Shown here: positions 26,484 to 34,852 of the stretch, in pieces
How the letters are laid out: each line of letters starts with the position of its first letter
Position numbering within the stretch: the first letter of the stretch is position 1
Source: Chloroflexi bacterium CFX4
GTDB lineage: Bacteria; Chloroflexota; Anaerolineae; Aggregatilineales; UBA2796
Length of the DNA: 64,000 nucleotides
Direction of reading: 5' to 3'
NCBI GenBank assembly: GCA_021404685.1
Contig: QWHC01000004.1
Location: forward strand, 224,524-288,523
Notes under the pieces: generated by a model
Database searches by the model: none
Told to the model about the DNA's origin: nothing
The model's input: only the letters and a program-made list of their open reading frames with translations
Translations under genes and position numbers: made by a program

Positions 26484-27359
26484 GCACGGCATAACCTCTA
26501 TAGTGGTGTGAATGCAAACCTGAACAGCTTGCTGCAAAACACAGCAGGCGAATGGGAGAGCTTCCACGCCACCCATATCGTAGACTTGACCCGTGCCTTG
26601 AACGCGCAGTTGCCAGCAGGCTATGAGGCGCGCACCGAACGTTCGTTGCAAATTCGTGAGGTGGCGATTGTTGAGGGTGAAGAACAGGTGCGCCGCCAGC
26701 GCCCGCAGCCTGACGCCACAATTTTTGGGGTAGGAGTAGCTTCAGGGCGCAGCACACAGCTAGGTGCGCCATCCGCAGCACTCACAGCAACCATCCTTGA
26801 GACGATGGATATCGATTCAGAAACATTCCTGAGCGCAGTTGTGATCTATCAGGTGCAGGGCGATGCCCGCTTTGGGACGCCAATCACACGCCTAGAACTG
26901 CTCTCACCGGCGAACAAACCACGCGGTGCAGGCTACGCGCAATACCGTGAGAAGCGTAATGCCACGCTGCGTGGCGGTATGCCGTTGGTGGAGATTGATT
27001 ACCTGCATCAATCGCCACCCATTGCTAAAGACTTGGCAAGCTATGCTGATCAGCATCCCAACGCCTATCCCTATGCTGTCATTGTCAGCGATCCACGTCC
27101 TTCACTGCACGAGGGTACTGCAAGACTTTACGTCTTTGGGATTGATGCGCCGATTCCGCACGTTGATATACCGCTGACATTCGGTGTATATCTGCACGCT
27201 TTCGATCTCGGTGCGGTCTATAACATAACCTATGAACAGACGCCAACCTATGGGCGCGTCATAGATTACAGCGTGCTGCCCAGCGCCTTTGAGCGCTACG
27301 CGCCTGAGGATCAAGCCCGTATTCAAGCGCGTATGGCAACTATTTTGAGCGGAGCGTGA
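26472..27359 (+). CDS. DUF4058 family protein
   Basis: This 295-residue protein resembles DUF4058. It starts with an N-terminal FHATHIVDLTRALNAQLPAG region followed by YEARTERSLQIRE, has RPDATIF-like RPQPDATIFG, a core with TRLELLSPANKP and YREKRNATL, and a late DPRPSLHEG. The core pattern (RLELLSPANK, then a Lys/Arg helix) is reminiscent of nuclease-like folds. The function is unknown. DUF4058 genes are common in Chloroflexota and cyanobacteria. The gene is bounded on both sides by the 30-bp direct repeat, which makes it look like an inserted cassette. It shares the ATLSGA-like C-terminal end with mvaA and the MAVQ start with the Uma2 gene. Confidence 0.8.
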   Translation: MAVQARHNLYSGVNANLNSLLQNTAGEWESFHATHIVDLTRALNAQLPAGYEARTERSLQIREVAIVEGEEQVRRQRPQPDATIFGVGVASGRSTQLGAPSAALTATILETMDIDSETFLSAVVIYQVQGDARFGTPITRLELLSPANKPRGAGYAQYREKRNATLRGGMPLVEIDYLHQSPPIAKDLASYADQHPNAYPYAVIVSDPRPSLHEGTARLYVFGIDAPIPHVDIPLTFGVYLHAFDLGAVYNITYEQTPTYGRVIDYSVLPSAFERYAPEDQARIQARMATILSGA

Positions 27360-27375
27360 TGGGATGGCAGTCCAA
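27346..27375 (+). repeat. 30-bp direct repeat, copy 2 (DUF4058/Uma2 junction)
   Basis: Matches copy 1 at 26454-26483 in 29 of 30 positions. It spans the end of the DUF4058 gene and the start of the Uma2 gene. Confidence 0.85.
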
Positions 27376-27939
27376 ACCAAGATTCGGCAAGATGTTGAGC
27401 AATTTTGGGCATTCGTAACGCAGCCCGAAAATGCCGAGAAGCGCTGGGAACTCATCGCGGGAGAGATCATTGAAATGCCGCCTTCTAGCCTTAAAAACAG
27501 CGCGCTCGCAGGGCGAATAATCTATTTTTTGTTGGCGTATGTGCTGCCACGCGGGCTTGGTTGGGTAACTGTCCCTGATGGCGGCTACCAATTGGCTGAA
27601 GCTATGTTGGTGCAGCCTGATGCCGCTTTCCTTTCTAAGGAACGTGCGCCAACGCTAACGGCGCGCGTTTTTGAGGGCGCCCCTGATTTAGCGGTGGAGA
27701 TTATCTCGCCAAGCGAGCGCCACACCGAGATACGCGCCAAGATCAGCGCTTATTTGGCGCATGGCGCACGCTTGGTCTGGATTATCTATCCCGATGAGCA
27801 AATTGTGGATGTTTGGCAGGCGCAGCCTGATGGTGCGCTGCGCGTCGAGTCTTTCGACAAGGGGCAAACCCTGCGCGCCGACGATCTTTTGCCCGAATTT
27901 TCCTTGCCCGTCGCCGCCTTATTCGATGGGCTAGACTAA
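27364..27939 (+). CDS. Uma2 family (DUF820) putative endonuclease-fold protein
   Basis: This 191-residue protein has the Uma2/DUF820 pattern with a PD-(D/E)XK-like set: Asp in VQPDAAFLS, Glu in PDLAVEIISPSERHTE and Lys in RAKISAYLAHGARLVWII. The hydrophobic strand VWIIYPDEQIVDVW follows. The fold is that of restriction-endonuclease-like enzymes, but no activity has been firmly established for the family. It starts 4 bp after the DUF4058 stop and ends 21 bp before the HMG-CoA synthase start, so it is probably transcribed with the mevalonate genes. Confidence 0.9.
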   Translation: MAVQTKIRQDVEQFWAFVTQPENAEKRWELIAGEIIEMPPSSLKNSALAGRIIYFLLAYVLPRGLGWVTVPDGGYQLAEAMLVQPDAAFLSKERAPTLTARVFEGAPDLAVEIISPSERHTEIRAKISAYLAHGARLVWIIYPDEQIVDVWQAQPDGALRVESFDKGQTLRADDLLPEFSLPVAALFDGLD

Positions 27940-27960
27940 CCTAACAGTGGAGTAACACAC

Positions 27961-29049
27961 ATGACAAATGGAACACCTAACACCTTTGATCCGCGTGGCG
28001 TGCTGAAGCCATCGCAAGCGGTTGGCATCATTGGCTATGGCGCTTACGTGCCGCGCTTTCGGCTGCCGGGCAGTGAAGTTGCCCGCGTCTGGACGAATGG
28101 ACTCGGCGGCTCGCCGGTCAAAGAGAAGGCAGTTGCCGGGCTGGATGAGGACGTGATCACGATGGCGATTGAGGCAGCGCGCAACGCCCTGACCCGCGCC
28201 CAGATTGCGCCGACTGAGCTGCGCGCTGTGTGGGTCGGCTCCGAGAGCCACCCTTACGCGGTGAAACCGACCAGCACCATTGTAGCAGAGGCAATCGGTG
28301 CGGTGCCGGGCGTGCAGGCTGCCGACTGGGAATTTGCTTGCAAAGCTGGCTCAGAAGCGCTGCAAGCCTCCATTGGTTTTGTGGGCAGCGGCATGGCAGC
28401 CTACGCCATGAGCATCGGTATGGATACGGCACAAGGGCGCCCCGGCGACGCGCTTGAATACACCGCTGCCAGCGGCGGCGCGGCTTATATCGTCGGTGCC
28501 GCCGAGAATGCGATTGCCATCTTCAACGGCTCCTATAGCTATGTGACCGATACGCCGGACTTCTGGCGGCGCGCTGAGGTCAAATATCCTTCGCACGGTG
28601 ACCGCTTTACCGGCGAACCTGCCTACTTCGCGCATACACAGCAAGCGGCAGAGGCGCTGCTGCGCCTGATGGGTACACAAGCAAGCGACTATGCCTACGC
28701 CGTCTTTCATCAGCCGAACGTGAAGTTTCCAGAGCGCGCCGCCAAGTCGCTCGGCTTCACCGATGCACAAATCAAGACGGGCTTGTTGGCGAATGAGGTT
28801 GGCAATGTCTACGCTGGCTCGTGCCTGCTTGGCTTGAGTGCCGTTCTGGACGAGGCAAAGCCCGGTGATCGCATTCTGTGCGTCAGCTATGGCAGCGGCG
28901 CCGGCTCGGATGCCTTTGACCTGACCGTGACCGATAGAATCCTCGAACGGCAGCGCCTTGCGCCGCTAACGCGCACCTACATCACCCGCCGCACCGCTAT
29001 TGATTACGCCGTCTATACGCGCTATCGCAACAAGCTGCACGTCGAGTAA
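27961..29049 (+). CDS. Hydroxymethylglutaryl-CoA synthase, archaeal type
   Basis: This 362-residue protein condenses acetyl-CoA with acetoacetyl-CoA to HMG-CoA. The thiolase-fold active site is complete: Glu region in [10 protein letters not shown], Cys in [12 protein letters not shown] and His in [19 protein letters not shown]. The sequence follows the archaeal group (for example [15 protein letters not shown] and YTRYRNKLH at the end) rather than the Gram-positive MvaS group. In archaea this enzyme works in a complex with a thiolase and a DUF35 zinc protein. Here a thiolase-like gene follows after 15 bp, but no DUF35 gene is in the window. Confidence 0.93.
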   Translation: MTNGTPNTFDPRGVLKPSQAVGIIGYGAYVPRFRLPGSEVARVWTNGLGGSPVKEKAVAGLDEDVITMAIEAARNALTRAQIAPTELRAVWVGSESHPYAVKPTSTIVAEAIGAVPGVQAADWEFACKAGSEALQASIGFVGSGMAAYAMSIGMDTAQGRPGDALEYTAASGGAAYIVGAAENAIAIFNGSYSYVTDTPDFWRRAEVKYPSHGDRFTGEPAYFAHTQQAAEALLRLMGTQASDYAYAVFHQPNVKFPERAAKSLGFTDAQIKTGLLANEVGNVYAGSCLLGLSAVLDEAKPGDRILCVSYGSGAGSDAFDLTVTDRILERQRLAPLTRTYITRRTAIDYAVYTRYRNKLHVE

Positions 29050-29064
29050 TTGGGAGTGAACACT

Positions 29065-30222
29065 ATGCAGAACGTATCTATCATTGGGCTTGGGCAAACG
29101 CCAACCGGTGAACATTGGGAAACTTCGCTGCGCCATTTGAGCCTTCAAGCGATTGAGGCAGCAGTGCAGGATGCTGGCATTGCGCCAGAAACGCTGGACG
29201 CACTGGTGATCGGTAACGCGTTGAGCGGTGCGATCAGCGATCAGCACCACATTGGCGCCTTGATTGCCGACTTTGCAGGCTTGCGCGGCATTGAGGCGTT
29301 CCGTGTCGAAGGCGCGGACGCCAGCGGCGCCTTAGCGCTGCGGCAAGGCGCACTGATGGTTGCCAGCGGCGCGGCACAGACTGTGCTGGTGCTAGGTGTG
29401 GAGAAGGTGACCGACATCGTTGGCAGCCAGCGCACAGCCGCGCTTTCGACCTTCCTGGATAGCGAGTATGAGGCAGCGCAAGGCGCAACGCCGGTAGCGA
29501 TCATGGCGCTGCTAATGCGCCGCTATATGAGCCAGTATGGTGTGAACGTGGCAGATTTTGCCAATTTCAGCGTGAACGCGCACGCCAACGGCAGCAAGAA
29601 TCCGAATGCCATGTACCGCAACCTGATCAAGGCGGATCGCTTTGCTTCTGCACCCGTGGTTGCTGAGCCGATCAACTTGTTCGATGTAGCACCGGAGGCA
29701 GACGGCGCCGCCGCCGTAATCCTGACCACCAGCGAGCGCGCCGCCGACCTTGTGCCGCAGCCGATCCGCCTGCTGGCGAGCGCCGTTGGCACAGACGCGC
29801 TTGCCGTGCATGATCGGGCTAATCCGCTCTTTCTAAGCGCCGTGCAACACGCCGTGACCAAAGCACTCCGAACAGCAGGGCTTTCACAAAGCGAGATTGA
29901 CGTGCTGGAACTGCACGACTCGGCAACGATTATGACGACCTTAGCGTTGGAGGCAAGCGGTTTTGCCGCTGTTGGCGAAGGCTGGCGCTTGGCTGCCGAG
30001 AACAAGGTCGGCTTGACGGGCGAACTGCCGATCAGCACCTTTGGCGGCTTGAAGGCACGCGGCAACGCGCTGGGTGCCACAGGCATCTATCAGGCAGTCG
30101 AAGTCGGTTTGCAGTTGCGCGGCAAGGCGGGCGCCAATCAAGTGCCAGAAGCGCGAGTCGGCATGACGCAAACGCTCGGCGGCTTGGGCGGTACAGCCGT
30201 TGTGCATGTTCTGAGTGTGTAG
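29065..30222 (+). CDS. Thiolase-fold protein lacking the catalytic cysteine
   Basis: This 385-residue protein is of the archaeal/SCP2 thiolase type. Its position after HMG-CoA synthase suggests an acetoacetyl-CoA thiolase. However, the nucleophile position reads EGADASG with Asp85, where active homologues have ACASG. The motif normally written GHPxGATG reads GNALGATG, so the second catalytic His is Asn334. The HD motif (LELHDSAT, His284) remains. As a thiolase it should be inactive, so it may be a structural partner of the synthase or have another role. The ATG at 29065 has GGGAGTGA upstream. A possible terminator follows at 30261. Confidence 0.85.
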   Translation: MQNVSIIGLGQTPTGEHWETSLRHLSLQAIEAAVQDAGIAPETLDALVIGNALSGAISDQHHIGALIADFAGLRGIEAFRVEGADASGALALRQGALMVASGAAQTVLVLGVEKVTDIVGSQRTAALSTFLDSEYEAAQGATPVAIMALLMRRYMSQYGVNVADFANFSVNAHANGSKNPNAMYRNLIKADRFASAPVVAEPINLFDVAPEADGAAAVILTTSERAADLVPQPIRLLASAVGTDALAVHDRANPLFLSAVQHAVTKALRTAGLSQSEIDVLELHDSATIMTTLALEASGFAAVGEGWRLAAENKVGLTGELPISTFGGLKARGNALGATGIYQAVEVGLQLRGKAGANQVPEARVGMTQTLGGLGGTAVVHVLSV

Positions 30223-30260
30223 CGCTCGCCAACCTCCGACGCGATAAGACTGCGTGTGAT

Positions 30261-30288
30261 AGGTAGGGGCAGGCCGTCCCTACCTTTT
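30261..30288 (+). terminator. Intrinsic terminator after the mevalonate cluster
   Basis: AGGTAGGG and CCCTACCT form an 8-bp stem around a 9-nt loop, followed by TTTT. It lies 39 bp past the thiolase-like stop. Confidence 0.65.
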
Positions 30289-30366
30289 CGTGCAAAGCGC
30301 TGCGCTTTGCGCTAAACTTGCCGCACCGCCTATTTGTGTGAACTTGTGTGAGGAATAAGGTTGCCT

Positions 30367-31545
30367 ATGCCTGCTATGGCTCAGCGTGTTGCCGCTTTCG
30401 GCACGACCATTTTCGCAGCGATCAACAGCCTTGCGCGCCAGCATAGCGCTGTGAACCTTGGGCAAGGTGCGCCCGACTTCGATGCGCCGCCACCCGTCCT
30501 TGAGGCAGCCGTGCGCGCTGTGAACAGCCAGTTGAACCAATATGCGCCCAACATCGGCTTGCCACAAGCGCGTGAGGCAATTGCCCTGCACGCTGAGCGT
30601 TTTTATGGGCAGCGCCTAACGCCTGAGCAAGTGCTGATCACCTCAGGCGCAACCGAGGCGATGTTTGCCGCCATTCTTGGCTTGAGCGATCCGAACGATG
30701 AGATCATTGTCTTTCAGCCCGTCTATGATAGCTACGTGCCAAATATGCGCATGGCAGGCGTCACGCCGCGCTACGTGAACCTTTACGCGCCGCACTGGTC
30801 GTTCGACCCTGATGAGCTGGCAGCCGCCTTCACGCCGCGCACGAAGGCAATCATCATCAACACGCCGCATAATCCAACCGGCAAGTGCTATTCGCGCCAA
30901 GAGTTGGAGATCATCGCGGAACTGTGCCTGCGCCATAACGTTATCGCCATCACGGATGAGGTTTACGAACACATCACCTACGATGGCACGCTGCACACAC
31001 GCTTGGCAACCTTGCACGGCATGGAAAACCGCACGCTCACCATCAGCAGTTTGGGCAAAACATTCAGCGCCACAGGCTGGAAAATTGGTTGGGCAATGGG
31101 CGCACCTGAACTGGTGGAAAGCGTGAACCGCGCCCATCAGTTCATCACCTATTCCGTAGCAACGCCGTTGCAAGCGGCGGCGGCGGCGGCGCTTGCTATG
31201 CCTTCGGAATATTTCGAGTCGCTCCAAGCCGAGTACCAGCGCAAGCGCGATTGGCTGCTCACCATGCTGCGCGGCGCAGGCTTTCAGCCCTTCACGCCGC
31301 AAGGCGGCTATTTCATCATGGCGGATTGGCGCGGCGTTGCACCTGAGCATGTTCAGGACGATGTTCAGTTCGCCGAGTGGCTCATCCGTGAAGTGGGCGT
31401 GGCGTCTATTCCGCCTAGTGCCTTCTACCGCGCTGAGGATAAGCACCGCGTTGCTCACCTAACGCGCTTTGCCATCTGCAAGCGTGATGAAACCTTGCAG
31501 GCAGCCGCAGATCGGTTGGCTGCCATCCGCGTCAGCGGCGATTAG
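30367..31545 (+). CDS. Class I/II PLP-dependent aminotransferase
   Basis: This 392-residue fold-type I aminotransferase has NLGQGAPDFDAP near the start, the PLP contact NTPHNPTGK, the Asp/Tyr pair TDEVYEH, the Schiff-base Lys in SSLGKTFSATGWKIGW and the late Arg in LTRFAICK. The closest pattern is the methionine/kynurenine/glutamine transaminase group (YbdL/KAT-like). Kynurenine pathway genes lie 9 kb downstream, but a link is speculative. The AGGAATAAGG site fits the ATG at 30367 better than the TTG at 30361. A terminator follows. Confidence 0.92.
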   Translation: MPAMAQRVAAFGTTIFAAINSLARQHSAVNLGQGAPDFDAPPPVLEAAVRAVNSQLNQYAPNIGLPQAREAIALHAERFYGQRLTPEQVLITSGATEAMFAAILGLSDPNDEIIVFQPVYDSYVPNMRMAGVTPRYVNLYAPHWSFDPDELAAAFTPRTKAIIINTPHNPTGKCYSRQELEIIAELCLRHNVIAITDEVYEHITYDGTLHTRLATLHGMENRTLTISSLGKTFSATGWKIGWAMGAPELVESVNRAHQFITYSVATPLQAAAAAALAMPSEYFESLQAEYQRKRDWLLTMLRGAGFQPFTPQGGYFIMADWRGVAPEHVQDDVQFAEWLIREVGVASIPPSAFYRAEDKHRVAHLTRFAICKRDETLQAAADRLAAIRVSGD

Positions 31546-31583
31546 CCGAGGCGGCAAGCCTACCTTATCCCAAACACACACCT

Positions 31584-31610
31584 AAGGGCGCAGGTTAACT
31601 TGCGCCCTTT
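31584..31610 (+). terminator. Intrinsic terminator after the aminotransferase
   Basis: AAGGGCGCA and TGCGCCCTT form a perfect 9-bp stem with an 8-nt loop, followed by T and AT-rich sequence. Confidence 0.7.
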
Positions 31611-31642
31611 ATGTGTTAACCAAACTGCCCTTGATCTTTAAT

Positions 31643-31680
31643 ATGATACAAAGTATCATTTACTGCGATACTCCGTATCG
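31643..31680 (+). promoter_or_regulatory. Twin palindromic operators before the zinc-binding protein gene
   Basis: ATGATACAAAGTATCAT (31643-31659, 7-3-7) and CGATACTCCGTATCG (31666-31680, 6-3-6) share the core GATACNNNGTATC. Their centres are 22 bp apart, about two helical turns, and they end 20 bp before the start codon. This is the layout of a site for a dimeric metal-responsive repressor. The regulator's identity is unknown. Confidence 0.75.
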
Positions 31681-31699
31681 TTTAGATGAAAGGCAGTTT

Positions 31700-33769
31700 A
31701 TGCGTACCTCTCTCTTTGCGCGCCGTCGCGGCGCTTTGCTGGCGCTTTTCCTAGTGCTGGCACTCCTAATTGCACCGTTAGCGGCGCTACCCACCCGCGC
31801 CGCAACCCTGAAGATCGTGGCGACGACCAGCATCGTTGCTGATTTGGTCAAGAACGTCGTCGGTCAGAATGCCGAGATCATCACCCTTGTGCCTGCTGAT
31901 AGCGACGCACACACCTTTGAGCCAAGCCCTGCCGATAGCGCTGCCTTGGCAGAGGCAGCCCTGATCTTTGAGATCGGGCTAGGCTTTGAAGAATGGCTTG
32001 ACGATCTGTATGAAGCGTCTGGCTCACAGGCGAAACGCATCGCGCTCGCCAGCGGCATTCAACCTTTGGCAACCAACACCATGCTGCGCCTGCTCGTCTC
32101 TGACCATGAGACCGCCGCCACTAAATTGATTGACCTTGATAACGGCAAGGTGATTGCCCATTATGCTGTGGACGCACCAACCTATCCCTACACCAGCCCA
32201 AGCGGGCGCTTTGGCGTGAAAATTCAGACCAACGCCAACCTGATCACGGCTGTGGATAGCGGCATCGCCCTCGAAGATCACGGCGATCACATGCACGCCT
32301 ACAAGCGCGATGCCAAGCTGACTGATTTCAAAGCACAAGGCAGCACGCCGATCCACTATGTGGCGCACGTCGGGCAGATCGCCATCTTTAACGACGGCAA
32401 CGGTGAAGCGATGCTGCTCACCGAACGCAACTTTGAATCGGCTGAGGCAGAGATGCTCACCTTCAAGACGGCACGCGGGCATCACGGCGTGGCAGTGCCG
32501 CTTGGTGATCGAATCGTCGTCAGTGTGCCAGACACCCAGAACGCTGACTACGCGCTGCCACTCGGCATTGAGGTGCGCGATATGCAGGATAACATCGTTG
32601 CCAGCTTCCCCGACCAATGCCCCGGTCTGCATGGTGAGGCAAGCAGTGGCGCCTTTGTGGCATTTGGCTGCACAGACCGCGTGCTGGTGCTGGAGCGCAA
32701 CGGGAATGCTTTCAGCGTCAAGAGCCTGCGCTACGCGCCAGAGACGCCAAGCGGCACCCGTGTTGGCACCGTCGTCGGTCACGAGAAGCAGAACTTCCTG
32801 ATCGGCAACTTTGGGCAGACAGGCTTGGTGCGGATTGATCCTATCGCCGAGACGCTGACGCCTATCACGCTGCCAATGCGCTATTCTGCCTTCCGCCTTG
32901 ACGCCGAGACAGGCGAGAAGATCATCGTGGTGACGGCTGATGGCAACCTGCACCGTGTGGACGCCATCAGCGGCGAGATCGAGGCGAGCGTCGAGGCAGT
33001 GACGCCTTTCGTGTTCCGCAACCGTGTGCCGCGTCCCGGCTTGGCGGTGGTGCGCCACTTTGCCTACGTCACTGACCCTGCTTCAGGCGAAGTGGTGGAA
33101 GTGGACATTGAGGCGATGGTCGTCACCCGTCGCTTTGTGACGGAGGGCAAGCCCGTGCGCTTGGCAGTGCTTGGTGTGCTGGAGATGGAAGAAGAAGATC
33201 ACGATCATGCCGAAGGCGATCATGACCATGATCACGAACACGGCATGTTTGATCCGCACATCTGGACGGATGTTGCCAACGCACAAGTGATGGTGCGTAC
33301 CATCCGCGATGCACTGGTTGCCGCCGACGCGGAGAATGCCGCTGCCTACCGCAATGCTGCCACTGCCTACCTCGCCGAACTCGGCGCATTGGATCGCTTT
33401 GTCCGTGAGCAAATCGGGCAAATTCCAGAGGCAAACCGTGTGTTGGTCACGCCGCACAACGCGTTTGCCTACTTCGCAGAGCGCTACGGCTTCAAGACCG
33501 TGAGTCCGCTCGGTGTGACGACTTCCGAGATTGATCCGGCGGCAGGCGCCCTAGCGGAGCTGATTGAGGAATTGAAGGCAATGGGCGTGAAAGCAGTCTT
33601 TCCCGATAACACTAGTAATCCACGCCTGATGGAACTGATCGCCAGCGAAACAGGCGCCACGCTTGGCAAGGCGCTGATTGCCGATGCCCTGACCGCCGAA
33701 GGCGAGACAGCCACGTATATTGGCAAGGTGCGCCACAATGTGGCTGCCATTGTCGAGGCGCTAAAATAG
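31700..33769 (+). CDS. Zinc ABC-type substrate-binding protein with an inserted AztD-like domain
   Basis: This is a 689-residue protein. A signal peptide (about 1-34) is followed by the first lobe of a ZnuA/AztC-type metal-binding protein (about 36-122), with the ligand His71 in DAHTFEPSPAD. From about 128 to 492 a beta-propeller-like domain is inserted. It has LVSDHE, EDHGDHMHAY, HHGVAVPLGD, CPGLHGEASSG and VAFGCTDRVLV, which I recognise as the pattern of the zinc metallochaperone AztD. A His-rich loop (about 500-515) and the second lobe follow, with DPHIW (His520), TPHNAFAYFAERYG and FPDNTSNP. All four usual zinc ligands seem present. Family lengths are about 300 residues for the binding protein and 400 for AztD, so this is a full fusion. 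No transporter permease or ATPase gene adjoins it. Confidence 0.87.
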   Translation: MRTSLFARRRGALLALFLVLALLIAPLAALPTRAATLKIVATTSIVADLVKNVVGQNAEIITLVPADSDAHTFEPSPADSAALAEAALIFEIGLGFEEWLDDLYEASGSQAKRIALASGIQPLATNTMLRLLVSDHETAATKLIDLDNGKVIAHYAVDAPTYPYTSPSGRFGVKIQTNANLITAVDSGIALEDHGDHMHAYKRDAKLTDFKAQGSTPIHYVAHVGQIAIFNDGNGEAMLLTERNFESAEAEMLTFKTARGHHGVAVPLGDRIVVSVPDTQNADYALPLGIEVRDMQDNIVASFPDQCPGLHGEASSGAFVAFGCTDRVLVLERNGNAFSVKSLRYAPETPSGTRVGTVVGHEKQNFLIGNFGQTGLVRIDPIAETLTPITLPMRYSAFRLDAETGEKIIVVTADGNLHRVDAISGEIEASVEAVTPFVFRNRVPRPGLAVVRHFAYVTDPASGEVVEVDIEAMVVTRRFVTEGKPVRLAVLGVLEMEEEDHDHAEGDHDHDHEHGMFDPHIWTDVANAQVMVRTIRDALVAADAENAAAYRNAATAYLAELGALDRFVREQIGQIPEANRVLVTPHNAFAYFAERYGFKTVSPLGVTTSEIDPAAGALAELIEELKAMGVKAVFPDNTSNPRLMELIASETGATLGKALIADALTAEGETATYIGKVRHNVAAIVEALK

Positions 33770-33779
33770 CCTCAGCACA

Positions 33780-33807
33780 GCAGGTGAGCGAACAGTCGCT
33801 CGCCTGC
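33780..33807. terminator. Hairpin between convergent genes
   Basis: GCAGGTGAGCGA and TCGCTCGCCTGC form a 12-bp stem with one G-U pair and a 4-nt loop, then TTCCC. It lies between the zinc-protein gene and the convergent GT9 gene. Confidence 0.6.
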
Positions 33808-33811
33808 TTCC

Positions 33812-34852
33812 CTATAAGCCCAGCAGCGCGCAAGCGGCTTCCCACGCCTCCGCGACGCTCACGCCGTCTTGCGCCCAGTCGAAGCCATGCGGCACACCGC
33901 CTGCCACGCCGCCTTCGGGCAGCGCAATCGGACGCCACACATAGCGCGCTTGGGTCGGCGGGACGAACGGCGCATAGCGGCGCGGATCGCTCGGGCCGAA
34001 GATCATCAACACCTTGGCGCCGGCGGCTGCCGCCAGATGCCCTACGCCGTTATCGTTGCCGATATAGAGCGCGGCACGGACGGCAAGCGCGGCTGTCTCT
34101 GGCAGCGAAAAGCGCTCGGTCCAATCAAGGCACGGCTGATCAAGGGCTGCCTTAAAGCGCGCCACAGCGTCCTGATCAGTGGCAGTGCCGATGACGACGA
34201 TCTGCGCGCCAAGCCGTGCGGCAAGCTGTGCGGCAAGTGCCGCGAAATGCTCGGCTGCCCACCGCTTCTGAGTCATGCTCATGCCCGCGTTCACGCCGCC
34301 GCCGGGATGCACCATCAAGAATGCGCCGTGTTTTAAACCTGCCTCGTGCAGGGCATGTTCCGCCGTCACAGAGGCTGCCACTGTTGGCGGCACAAATGCC
34401 CACAGATCATCAGTGGGCAGGTTCAACAGGCGTGCCAGATCAAGGTAAATGTGTGCTTCGTGGCGCACCTCACGCGGCTGAATGGTCGCCTTGTGCGTAT
34501 AGGTAAAGCCGCGTCCGCCGCTGTTCAAGCCAACGCGGATTGGAATGCCTGCCAAAAACGCCGCGATGCTCTGCCAACGCGAACGATCTGGCACAAAGGC
34601 AGCCTCAGCACGCACAGCACGCAGTTGGCGCACAAAGGGCAGCAGTGTGCGCGGCGCGGCAGGGTTTGCCACGTTGCCAACTGCTAGAACTGCATTCAGG
34701 TGTGGGTGTTCGCTCAGCATGGGTGCAATCGGTGTGTTGACTGCCCAAGTGATGTGTGCGTTTGGGTAGGCGCGGCGCAGGGCTGCCAACAGCGGCGTTG
34801 CAAAAATGACATCGCCAATGCAGCACGGCTTGATCAGCAGGATGCGTTTCAT
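33812..34852 (-). CDS. Glycosyltransferase family 9 protein (heptosyltransferase-like)
   Basis: This 346-residue protein is a GT-B fold transferase. It starts with the typical MKRILLIKPCCIGDVIFATP and has the second-domain signatures VMVHPGGG-like MVHPGGGVNAG and LYIGNDNGVGHLAAAAG followed by FGPSDPRRYAP. GT9 enzymes transfer heptose or other sugars to envelope glycans at the cytoplasmic side of the membrane. The acceptor here is unknown. The start overlaps the stop of the IlvC-like gene by 4 nt (ATGA), so the two are translationally coupled, an unusual pairing. Confidence 0.9.
   Translation of the reverse strand: MKRILLIKPCCIGDVIFATPLLAALRRAYPNAHITWAVNTPIAPMLSEHPHLNAVLAVGNVANPAAPRTLLPFVRQLRAVRAEAAFVPDRSRWQSIAAFLAGIPIRVGLNSGGRGFTYTHKATIQPREVRHEAHIYLDLARLLNLPTDDLWAFVPPTVAASVTAEHALHEAGLKHGAFLMVHPGGGVNAGMSMTQKRWAAEHFAALAAQLAARLGAQIVVIGTATDQDAVARFKAALDQPCLDWTERFSLPETAALAVRAALYIGNDNGVGHLAAAAGAKVLMIFGPSDPRRYAPFVPPTQARYVWRPIALPEGGVAGGVPHGFDWAQDGVSVAEAWEAACALLGL

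Noticed and set aside
30261..30288. Treating the GGTAGGG hairpin as part of an interspersed repeat
   Set aside because: Only a loosely similar sequence occurs near 56655. The U-run after the stem makes a terminator the simpler explanation.
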